DNA of 64,000 bases, from the NCBI GenBank assembly GCA_028554795.2, contig CM068832.1, positions 87,881,011-87,945,010 of the forward strand, written 5' to 3'. Of the stretch, positions 1 through 8,244 are shown piece by piece; the first letter of the stretch is position 1, and the number at the start of each line of letters is the position of its first letter. The notes under the pieces are model-generated. The model saw nothing but the letters and a program-made list of their open reading frames with translations. It did not search any database and was not told the DNA's origin. The position numbers and the translations under genes are program-made. The stretch is from Sinohyriopsis cumingii. Taxonomy: Eukaryota; Mollusca; Bivalvia; Unionida; Unionidae.

Positions 1-312
1 ATAGATATAGACTTGTGTTACCTGATGCCTTTATGTATGTGCTGTTACCTCCTAGATTGGAATGCATGCAACAAAATAAGTTATGGAAACATAATATAGT
101 TGATTTTGGCCAAATATTGGCTATTTTACCTGCAAAAGATGAAAAATCATGTGTACAAAAACAGCTATCTTGTTCTTGTAAGGCATGCCATAAACCAGGA
201 TAGAGAACACTCTAAGTACACTTGTAGAGAGATCACTTGTACCATGTGGGATGTTCTGGCATGAGTAATTTTTAGGTAATTTATTAAGGATATGGTATTC
301 CTTCACACTTTG

Positions 313-1260
313 ATTTGAATCGTCCTGCTCTAATTGTCCTTTTTTTTTACACTTTCCTGCTTTGAAATTGTTCATGTAGTTAGTTCAGTTCTCTTGCATT
401 CCCTTTTGTTGAAGTAGCAGTGAATACCAACAAACAAGAACAGTTTATTTAAGTCATCATTTCCCATTGGCACTTGTATAAGCCCAATTATAATCTACTA
501 TTGACTTTCAATTAATCCTATTTCTTTCTGTCAAGCTGCTCTTGTGGAATTTCCATGTTTGGTCCAACATTACAGAATGATAACCATTTTAGTCACACAG
601 TGCGTATTCATTCCATTCAAATCCACACTGTTCTTGAAACTTTGCATCCCATCGCAAGAATCCAAATTGGCATGAGATGATATCTGCATGGTTATGGAAG
701 GCTGCACTCTACATGTCGGCATTGTAGAAAATATGAACTATGTGATATGAAAGAGCTGCGTCATCTTAGAAATTAAAATTACATGACTCTTGAGGTCTCC
801 ACTAAATATAGGAGTCTAAATGTTAGGTTCTCACTTTATCAGTAATGAATTTTGAGATAATTTAATTGCAATGAAGTTAATACAGGTTGTTGATGAACTC
901 ATCTATATTACATGGATACTGTATTAGAGGTTACCACACCTTATGTATATCATTCAGTTATCTCCCTTACACCAGTCATAACATTTCAAGGAAATAAAAT
1001 CACACATTTTCAGTGACTGGTTATGAAAATAAAAAGAAGATATGTGAAGTATTATATTAGCCCTCAATCTTGATGCAAATGTAAGTAGAAGCAGTTTAAT
1101 AATTTCTCACAGTAAAGTTTACAAGTTGAAAAACTGATAAGGTATGTTCTGCTTGGATCTGAGATAAGTTTATCTCTATCTTATGCTAATTATTATTAAA
1201 TTCTAATGTAGAAGAAATATACTTTATATGTATCTATATTATCTAAATTATTCACCCTTT
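313..1260. other. AT-rich part of the long-only block, no gene seen
   Basis: Contains a T-run (9 here, 12 in L1, L5 and L6-like copies) and the GAGATAA palindrome. No tRNA, snRNA, SINE promoter boxes or protein homology that I can recognise. Small ORFs crossing it have no features of genes. Confidence 0.75.
1161..1176. repeat. 16-bp palindrome in the long-only block
   Basis: GAGATAA-GT-TTATCTC: 7-bp arms around two bases. It is found only in long units because it lies in the block that short units lost. Confidence 0.65.
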
Positions 1261-1268
1261 TATATTAG

Positions 1269-1508
1269 ATGGAAATGAACACAACTTCACTTGAAATGTG
1301 GGTACCTGTAAAGGATGTTATAGCACAGTTTCCTTTGGGCTGTCCTTGGACCTGTTGGGCCCTGCCCCATATATTTGTCCAAGGTAAGGTCATGAAAGTT
1401 TCACTTCTCATTTCTCGCATTGCTGATTTTGCCTCCTTTAATTCCTTTATCATAAGCTACCTCTCCCTTTTAGATAAACACATTCCTCCTGTTTTTAACT
1501 CCATTTGA
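1269..1508 (+). CDS. Candidate exon-intron-exon ORF in the long unit
   Basis: The open frame of 79 codons starts MEMNTTSLE, directly after an acceptor-like TTTTATATTAG (AG at 1267-1268). It contains a strong donor (AAG then GTAAGG, GT at 1384-1385) and a strong pyrimidine-rich acceptor CTCTCCCTTTTAG ending at 1473. The implied intron is 90 nt, a multiple of three with no stop in this frame, so spliced (49 residues) and unspliced (79 residues) products share the same end. A branch-point-like CTGAT lies inside. The arrangement recurs in long units (4176, 7080, 9984, 12888, 15795, 18701, 21604, 24508 and 27414). The protein is unrecognised. The same donor and acceptor persist in short units, but in the frame of the chimeric ORF. 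Confidence 0.25.
   Translation: MEMNTTSLEMWVPVKDVIAQFPLGCPWTCWALPHIFVQGKVMKVSLLISRIADFASFNSFIISYLSLLDKHIPPVFNSI
1384..1473 (+). other. Candidate 90-nt intron
   Basis: GTAAGG donor, internal CTGAT, polypyrimidine tract and TTTTAG acceptor are conserved in every unit of both classes (29066-29155 in the first short unit). In L units this stretch is open in the frame of the flanking ORF. In short units the frame used by the chimeric ORF contains stops. The splice signals are convincing in sequence, but expression is unknown. Confidence 0.35.
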
Positions 1509-1738
1509 TGTGCTATACTTAGTGTTTATATTTGGCATTTTTCTGTATTTTATTCCCCTAATTTCACCCCCCAATCCAACATAACCACTTATAAGCTGTG
1601 ATTTACTATATCTGGTGACTGATTGGCTTATTGAAACAATTTTATTCACATTACAAAGGAGGAAAGCTTACTATTTGTGTTACAATGAGGATGGGTAGGT
1701 GGACCTTTGTGTGAGGACTGGTGGTTAGTGACCTCTTG

Positions 1739-1750
1739 TATCTGCAGATA
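1739..1750. repeat. 12-bp perfect palindrome
   Basis: TATCTGCAGATA is its own reverse complement and is present in both unit classes. Confidence 0.7.
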
Positions 1751-1906
1751 GTGTAAAGTGGTCAAAGCTTATACTTTATAATAAGACTGGGTCATGTCCA
1801 CTGGTCTCTGATGTTAAGTTCTGCACCTACCAAACAAATATAAATTCCTTTCTTTTAGGTGAATTGTACATTTTGAAGTAGGACAGGTACATACTATTTG
1901 GTACAT

Positions 1907-1919
1907 TGACCTTTGACCT
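1907..1919 (-). promoter_or_regulatory. Perfect DR1 nuclear-receptor motif
   Basis: TGACCTTTGACCT is the reverse complement of AGGTCAAAGGTCA, two AGGTCA half-sites with a one-base spacer. This is the classic RXR/PPAR/HNF4-type site. It is present in every unit I read, including both length classes (for example near 4812, 7718 and 28055). AGGTCA-rich repeats are also common in some invertebrate genomes, so it need not be a functional site. Confidence 0.5.
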
Positions 1920-2259
1920 AGTTATTACATAATATGACATAATGTGATTTATCCCATATCACCTATGTGAAGTTCAATAAGTGCTGATATGAATAAGATA
2001 CAACTCATAGTTGAAAGAATTCATTTTATTTCAAAAGATGATTTTGATGGTGAAGCAAAAGTACGAAAACAATAGTTCAAACAGCTCAATGACATTTCTA
2101 TACACATTCATATAAGACATAGGCTAGTACCTCATCAAATTGTTTTTCACAAGTGTGACTAAGTATATTTGTTACTTATACAGTCCCGAACTATTTCACA
2201 GATTATTGGAAAAATTAAGGTTTGCTATAGGTATAACGGTACCAATTGCGCAAGTCCAG

Positions 2260-2339
2260 GTGGGCGGAGCTTAAGGTGTATGGAACATTGTATTCAGAAT
2301 TAAAGAACAACTCTAGCTGTGATTGGTGCATTATGTAAG
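2260..2339 (+). promoter_or_regulatory. Promoter-like cluster (GC box, inverted CCAAT, TATA-like)
   Basis: GTGGGCGGAGC (2260-2270) resembles an Sp1/KLF GC box, ATTGG (2322-2326) is an inverted CCAAT box, and TATGTAAG (2332-2339) is a degenerate TATA element. An A-run with ATGTTGAGCC follows about 30 bp downstream. The order suits a plus-strand promoter, although CCAAT is unusually close to the TATA-like element. The cluster is kept in every unit, about 450 bp before the plus-strand ORF beginning ATGTGTGCTG. Motifs this short occur by chance, so this is a candidate only. Confidence 0.3.
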
Positions 2340-2434
2340 AGTTGTACATTCTGTTTGGCTTTAAAAAAAATGTTGAGCCTCTTGGCAACATGTGAGTTTG
2401 TGTTAATTTCTATCTAGATCATATTTTGTATTTT

Positions 2435-2752
2435 TTATGATTTTTTTAAAATATGGTACACATGGCTGAAAATGTGCTTGTTGTGACTAGATAACTCTAA
2501 CCACTGTCTAGTTCCAGTAGAGTTATCTCTCTTAAATGCAATGGAGTACCTGGTTATGTCATTGTCAAATTGACAATCTAGCATTGTTCTATATGGCAGT
2601 GTGTGACATGCATGCCCAGGTAGGACAGAAAGTATATTTATTTCACAGAACATTAGCATTGAGGTATATGGAGAAACAATTGGTACCGTGATACCTAAAG
2701 GAAAGAATAGCCTCACAGTGTATCCATAGAAACGCATACATGTTGGCGGCAT
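2435..2752 (-). CDS. Uncharacterised 105-residue ORF (first of 32 copies)
   Basis: This is an ATG-to-stop ORF on the minus strand, present intact in all 32 complete units of both length classes. The product begins MPPTCMRFYG, has a hydrophobic stretch (residues about 14-37) and six cysteines, and ends HILKKS. I recognise no family. Copies differ by single residues: R to L at position 7 in type C, P to L at 18 in type B, I to T near the C-terminus in type D, and R to K in type E. It overlaps the stem-loop, the palindrome and one arm of the inverted repeat, so the sequence may be kept for other reasons. With copies this similar, an intact frame does not show selection. I consider a chance ORF amplified with the satellite the likeliest reading. 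Confidence 0.2.
   Translation of the reverse strand: MPPTCMRFYGYTVRLFFPLGITVPIVSPYTSMLMFCEINILSVLPGHACHTLPYRTMLDCQFDNDITRYSIAFKRDNSTGTRQWLELSSHNKHIFSHVYHILKKS
2489..2528. other. Stem-loop
   Basis: AGATAACTCT (2489-2498) is perfectly complementary to AGAGTTATCT (2519-2528). Inside it, ACTG pairs with CAGT, leaving a small bulge on one side and an eight-base loop. It is present in all units, with one T-for-C change in the loop in E-type units. It lies inside the minus-strand ORF. It is a structure on paper only, with no evidence of transcription. Confidence 0.6.
2561..2577. repeat. 17-bp palindrome
   Basis: ATTGTCAA-A-TTGACAAT is a perfect 8-bp inverted repeat around one base, 32 bp after the stem-loop. 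It is kept in nearly all units. Confidence 0.7.
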
Positions 2753-2786
2753 TTATGAACTATACTAGTCTGATGTAGGAAAACAA

Positions 2787-3107
2787 ATGTGTGCTGAACA
2801 GTTTTGGTCAAATATTGAAAGTTCTTTAAGAATAAAATGTATGAAATCTTCAGAAAATAGCACAGGTTGGCTTTGGATGGGGACTTTTGATAACTATAGC
2901 TATGATAGATATAGACTTGTGTTACCTGATGCCTTTATGTATGTGCTGTTACCTCCTAGATTGGAATGCATGCAACAAAATAAGTTATGGAAACATAATA
3001 TAGTTGATTTTGGCCAAATATTGGCTATTTTACCTGCAAAAGATGAAAAATCATGTGTACAAAAACAGCTATCTTGTTCTTGTAAGGCATGCCATAAACC
3101 AGGATAG
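2787..3107 (+). CDS. Uncharacterised 106-residue ORF, long units only
   Basis: Begins MCAEQFWSNIESSLRIKCMK and ends CSCKACHKPG. It is intact in seven long units (starts 2787, 5693, 8597, 11502, 14406, 17312 and 26025). It is interrupted in L7 by a stop near 20370 and is longer in L8. It is rich in aromatic residues and cysteines, with one N-S-T glycosylation-type triplet near residue 24 in the context SENSTGW. No family is recognised. It lies about 450 bp downstream of the promoter-like cluster. Upstream, the same strand has a further stop-containing open stretch (about 2610-2728). This could mean an older, decayed reading frame, or be chance. Confidence 0.22.
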   Translation: MCAEQFWSNIESSLRIKCMKSSENSTGWLWMGTFDNYSYDRYRLVLPDAFMYVLLPPRLECMQQNKLWKHNIVDFGQILAILPAKDEKSCVQKQLSCSCKACHKPG

Positions 3108-4239
3108 AGAACACTCTAAGTACACTTGTAGAGAGATCACTTGTACCATGTGGGATGTTCTGGCATGAGTAATTTTTAGGTAATATATTAAGGATATGGT
3201 ATTCCTTCACACTTTGATTTGAATCGTCCTGCTCTAATTGTCCTTTTTTTTTTTTACACTTTCCTGCCTTGAAATTGTTCATGTAGTTAGTTCAGTTCTC
3301 TTGCATTCCCTTTTGTTGAAGTAGCAGTGAATACCAACAAACAAGAACAGTTTATTTAAGTCATCATTTCCCATTGGCACTTGTATAAGCCCAATTATAA
3401 TCTACTATTGACTTTCAATTAATCCTATTTCTTTCTGTCAAGCTGCTCTTGTGGAATTTCCATGTTTGGTCCAACATTACAGAATGATAACCATTTTAGT
3501 CACACAGTGCGTATTCATTCCATTCAAATCCACACTGTTCTTGAAACTTTGCATCCCATCGCAAGAATCCAAATTGGCATGAGATGATATCTGCATGGTT
3601 ATGGAAGGCTGCACTCTACATGCCGGCATTGTAGAAAATATGAACTATGTGATATGAAAGAGCTGCGTCATCTTAGAAATTAAAATTACATGACTCTCGA
3701 GGTCCCCACTAAATATAGGAGTCTAAATGTTAGGTTCTCACTTTATCAGTAATGTATTTTGAGATAATTTAATTGCAATGAAGTTAATACAGGTTGTTGA
3801 TGAACTCATCTATATTACATGGATACTGTATTAGAGGTTACCACACCTTATGTATATCATTCAGTTATCTCCCTTACACCAGTCATAACATTTCAAGGAA
3901 ATAAAATCTCACATTTTCAGTGACTGGTTATGAAAATAAAGAGAAGATTTGTGAAGTATTATATTAGCCCTCAATCTTGATGCAAATGTAAGTAGAAGCA
4001 ATTTAATAATTTCTCACAGTAAAGTTTACAAGTTTAAAAACTGATAAGGTATGTTCTGCTTGGATCTGAGATAAGTTTATCTCTATCTTATGCCAATTAT
4101 TATTAAATTCTTATGTAGAAGAAATATACTTTATATGTATCTATATTATCTAAATTATTCACCCTTTTATATTAGATGGAAATGAACACAACTTCACTTG
4201 AAATTTGGGTACCTGTAAGGGATGTTATAGCACAGTTGC
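2871..4239. other. 1369-bp long-unit-specific block (first full copy)
   Basis: This is the block absent from every short unit. It runs from one CTTTGG (2871-2876) up to the next CTTTGG (4240-4245). It contains most of the 106-codon plus ORF, a T-run of variable length near 3243, and a long AT-rich stretch (about 3110-4170) in which I see no gene, RNA or known element. The block ends with the 5' part of the candidate exon beginning at 4176. It recurs in all nine long units, and the partial unit at the left edge holds all but its start. Confidence 0.93.
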
Positions 4240-5238
4240 CTTTGGGCTGTCCTTGGACCTGTTGGGCCCTGCCCCATATATTTGTCCAAGGTAAGGTCAT
4301 CAAACTTTCACTTCTCATTTCTCGCATTGCTGATTTTGCCTCCTTTAATTCCTTTATCATAAGCTACCTCTCCCTTTTAGATAAACACATTCCTCCTGTT
4401 TTTAACTCCATTTGATGTGCTATACTTAGTGTTTATATTTGGCATTTTTCTGTATTTTATTCCCCTAATTTCACCCCCCAATCCAACATAACCACTTATA
4501 AGCTGTGATTTACTATATCTGGTGACTGATTGGCTTATTGAAACAATTTTATTCACATTACAAAGGAGGAAAGCTTACTATTTGTGTTACAATGAGGATG
4601 GGTAGGTGGACCTTTGTGTGAGGACTGGTGGTTAGTGACCTCTTGTATCTGCAGATAGTGTAAAGTGGTCAAAGCTTATACTTTATAATAAGATTGGGTC
4701 ATGTCCACTGGTCTCTGATGTTAAGTTCTGCACCTACCAAACAAATATAAATTCCTTTCTTTTAGGTGAATTGTACATTTTGAAGTAGGACAGGTACATA
4801 CTATTTGGTACATTGACCTTTGACCTAGTTATTACATAATATAACATAATGTGATTTATCCCATATCACCTATGTGAAGTTCAATAAGTGCTGATATGAA
4901 TAAGATACAACTCATAGTTGAAAGAATTCATTTTATTTCAAAAGATGATTTTGATGGTGAAGCAAAAGTATGAAAACAATAGTTCAAACAGCTCAATGAC
5001 ATTTCTATACACATTCATATAAGACATAGGCTAGTACCTCATCAAATTATTTTTCACAAGTGAGACTAAGTATATTTGTTACTTATACAGTCCCGAACTA
5101 TTTCACAGATTATTGGAAAAATTAAGGTTTGCTATAGGTATAACGGTACCAATTGCGCAAGTCCAGGTGGGCGGAGCTTAAGGTGTATGGAACATTGTAT
5201 TCAGAATTAAAGAACAACTCTAGCTGTGATTGGTGCAT

Positions 5239-5246
5239 TATATAAG
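5239..5246 (+). promoter_or_regulatory. Canonical TATA variant in one unit
   Basis: This is the only copy where the TATA-like element reads TATATAAG; the others read TATGTAAG. If the cluster is a promoter, this copy would be the strongest. Confidence 0.3.
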
Positions 5247-5340
5247 AGTTGTACTTTCTGTTTGGCTTAAAAAAAATGTTGAGCCTCTTGGCAACATGTG
5301 AGTTTGTGTTAATTTCTATCTAGATCATATTTTGTATTTT

Positions 5341-8244
5341 TTATGATTTTTTTAAAATATGGTACACATGGCTGAAAATGTGCTTGTTGTGACTAGATAA
5401 CTCTAACCACTGTCTAGTTCCAGTAGAGTTATCTCTCTTAAATGCAATGGAGTACCTGGTTATGTCATTGTCAAATTGACAATCTAGCATTGTTCTATAT
5501 GGCAGTGTGTGACATGCATGCCCAGGTAGGACAGAAAGTATATTTATTTCACAGAACATTAGCATTGAGGTATATGGAGAAACAATTGGTACCGTGATAC
5601 CTAAAGGAAAGAATAGCCTCACAGTGTATCCATAGAAACGCATACATGTGGGCGGCATTTATGAACTATACTAGTCTGATGTAGGAAAACAAATGTGTGC
5701 TGAACAGTTTTGGTCAAATATTGAAAGTTCTTTAAGAATAAAATGTATGAAATCTTCAGAAAATAGCACAGGTTGGCTTTGGATGGGGACTTTTGATAAC
5801 TATAGCTATGATAGATATAGACTTGTGTTACCTGATGCCTTTATGTATGTGCTGTTACCTCCTAGATTGGAATGCATGCAACAAAATAAGTTATGGAAAC
5901 ATAATATAGTTGATTTTGGCCAAATATTGGCTATTTTACCTGCAAAAGATGAAAAATCATGTGTACAAAAACAGCTATCTTGTTCTTGTAAGGCATGCCA
6001 TAAACCAGGATAGAGAACACTCTAAGTACACTTGTAGAGAGATCACTTGTACCATGTGGGATGTTCTGGCATGAGTAATTTTTAGGTAATATATTAAGGA
6101 TATGGTATTCCTTCACACTTTGATTTGAATCGTCCTGCTCTAATTGTCCTTTTTTTTTTACACTTTCCTGCTTTGAAATTGTTCATGTAGTTAGTTCAGT
6201 TCTCTTGCATTCCCTTTTGTTGAAGTAGCAGTGAATACCAACAAACAAGAACAGTTTCCTTAAGTCATCATTTCCCATTGGCACTTGTATAAGCCCAATT
6301 ATAATCTACTATTGACTTTCAATTAATCCTATTTCTTTCTGTCAAGCTGCTCTTGTGGAATTTCCATGTTTGGTCCAACATTACAGAATGATAACCATTT
6401 TAGTCACACAGTGCGTATTCATTCCATTCAAATCCACACTGTTCTTGAAACTTTGCATCCCATCGCAAGAATCCAAATTGGCATGAGATGATATCTGCAT
6501 GGTTATTGAAGGCTGCACTCTACATGCCGGCATTGTAGAAAATATGAACTATGTGATATGAAAGAGCTGCGTCATCTTAGAAATTAAAATTACATGACTC
6601 TTGAGGTCCCCACTAAATATAGGAGTCTAAATGTTAGGTTCTCACTTTATCAGTAATGTATTTTGAGATAATTTAATTGCAATGAAGTTAATACAGGTTG
6701 TTGATGAACTCATCTATATTACATGGATACTGTATTAGAGGTTACCACACCTTATGTATATCATTCAGTTATCTCCCTTACACCAGTCATAACATTTCAA
6801 GGAAATAAAATCTCACATTTTCAGTGACTGGTTATGAAAATAAAGAGAAGATTTGTGAAGTATTATATTAGCCCTCAATATTGATGCAAATGTAAGTAGA
6901 AGCAATTTAATAATTTCTCACAGTAAAGTTTACAAGTTTAAAAACTGATAAGGTATGTTCTGCTTGGATCTGAGATAAGTTTATCTCTATCTTATGCTAA
7001 TTATTATTAAATTATTATGTAGAAGAAATATGCTTTATATGTATCTATATTATCTAAATTATTCACCCTTTTATATTAGATGGAAATGAACACAACTTCA
7101 CTTGAAATTTGGGTACCTGTAAGGGATGTTATAGCACAGTTGCCTTTGGGCTGTCCTTGGACCTGTTGGGCCCTGCCCCATATATTTGTCCAAGGTAAGG
7201 TCATCAAACTTTCACTTCTCATTTCTCGCATTACTGATTTTGCCTCCTTTAATTCCTTTATCATAAGCTACCTCTCCCTTTTAGATAAACACATTCCTCC
7301 TGTTTTTAACTCCATTTGATGTGCTATACTTAGTGTTTATATTTGGCATTTTTCTGTATTTTATTCCCCTAATTTCACCCCCCAATCCAACATAACCACT
7401 TATAAGCTGTGATTTACTATATCTGGTGACTGATTGGCTTATTGAAACAATTTTATTCACATTACAAAGGAGGAAAGCTTACTATTTGTGTTACAATGAG
7501 GATGGGTAGGTGGACCTTTGTGTGAGGACTGGTGGTTAGTGACCTCTTGTATCTGCAGATAGTGTAAAGTGGTCAAAGCTTAAACTTTATAATAAGATTG
7601 GGTCATGTCCACTGGTCTCTGATGTTAAGTTCTGCACCTACCAAACAAATATAAATTCCTTTCTTTTAGGTGAATTGTACATTTTGAAGTAGGACAGGTA
7701 CATACTATTTGGTACATTGACCTTTGACCTAGTTATTACATAATATGACATAATGTGATTTATCCCATATCACCTATGTGAAGTTCAATAAGTGCTGATA
7801 TGAATAAGATACAGCTCATAGTTGAAAGAATTCATTTTATTTCAAAAGATGATTTTGATGGTGAAGCAAAAGTATGAAAACAATAGTTCAAACAGCTCAA
7901 TGACATTTCTATACACATTCATATAAGACATAGGCTAGTACCTCATCAAATTGTTTTTCACAAGTGAGACTAAGTATATTTGTTACTTATACAGTCCCGA
8001 ACTATTTCACAGATTATTGGAAAAATTAAGGTTTGCTATAGGTATAACGGTACCAATTGCGCAAGTCCAGGTGGGCGGAGCTTAAGGTGTATGGAACATT
8101 GTATTCAGAATTAAAGAACAACTCTAGCTGTGATTGGTGCATTATGTAAGAGTTGTACTTTCTGTTTGGCTTAAAAAAAATGTTGAGCCTCTTGGCAACA
8201 TGTGAGTTTGTGTTAATTTCTATCTAGATCATATTTTGTATTTT
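5341..8244. repeat. Long unit L2 (2904 bp)
   Basis: Complete copy. It has CAGTTTCCTTAAG near 6254 where most copies have CAGTTTATTTAAG, a variant shared only with L3. Confidence 0.93.

Larger units (their letters stand above)
1509..2220. other. AT-rich intergenic part of the unit
   Basis: Besides the 12-bp palindrome and the DR1 motif I see no gene or RNA here. It holds a C-run of five to seven C (near 1567) whose length marks unit type A, and scattered type-specific single-base differences. The corresponding stretch recurs in every unit. Confidence 0.8.
1..2434. repeat. Long unit, partial (3' 2434 bp)
   Basis: This is the right-hand part of a long unit. It carries variants otherwise seen only in the unit 11150-14053: ATGTGGGTACCTGTAAAG near 1296 and GTTTCCTTTG near 1329. 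It is nearly identical to that unit at an offset of 11,619 bp. Confidence 0.93.
2230..2695. mobile_element. Candidate MITE-like element, TA-flanked (first copy)
   Basis: If the inverted repeat is trimmed to GGTATAACGGTACCAATTG at the left and CAATTGGTACCGTGATACC at the right, the ends match at 18 of 19 positions. Both are directly flanked by TA (2228-2229 and 2696-2697), the target duplication expected of Tc1/mariner-like elements. The 466-bp interior encodes no transposase. That size and structure fit a non-autonomous DNA transposon captured in the satellite unit before amplification. A two-base flank is weak evidence and I do not recognise the family, so a simple inverted repeat remains possible. 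Confidence 0.33.
2221..2704. repeat. 28-bp inverted repeat pair, arms ~430 bp apart
   Basis: The left arm 2221-2248 and the reverse complement of 2677-2704 agree at 25 of 28 positions. The core ACGGTACCAATTG / CAATTGGTACCGT is perfect. The arms recur at equivalent places in every long and short unit. Similarity stops sharply at both ends of the arms. Confidence 0.9.
2435..5340. repeat. Long unit L1 (2906 bp)
   Basis: Complete copy. It has a 12-T run near 3243, CTCGAGG near 3697 and GTTGGCGG near 2742. It shares these with L5 (14054-16959). Its TATA-like element is the only canonical one (TATATAAG, 5239-5246). Confidence 0.93.

Noticed and set aside
325-345. T-run as the tail of a reverse-strand SINE
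   Set aside because: No A/B box promoter, tRNA-like head or target-site duplication is visible next to it.
121-375. 84/85-codon minus-strand ORF with lysine run
   Set aside because: The lysines come from the variable T-run, and the frame changes with run length. It is antisense to the plus-strand ORF.
1265-1453. 62-codon minus-strand ORF (repeated in all long units) and its 92-codon equivalent in short units
   Set aside because: It lies antisense to the candidate exon and intron, with no gene-like features. It is best explained as a shadow of the opposite strand.
2381-2419. 15-codon micro-ORF after the A-run (ATGTTGAGCC...)
   Set aside because: It is too short to support, and it overlaps a GTGAGT donor-like site. 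I could not separate it from chance.
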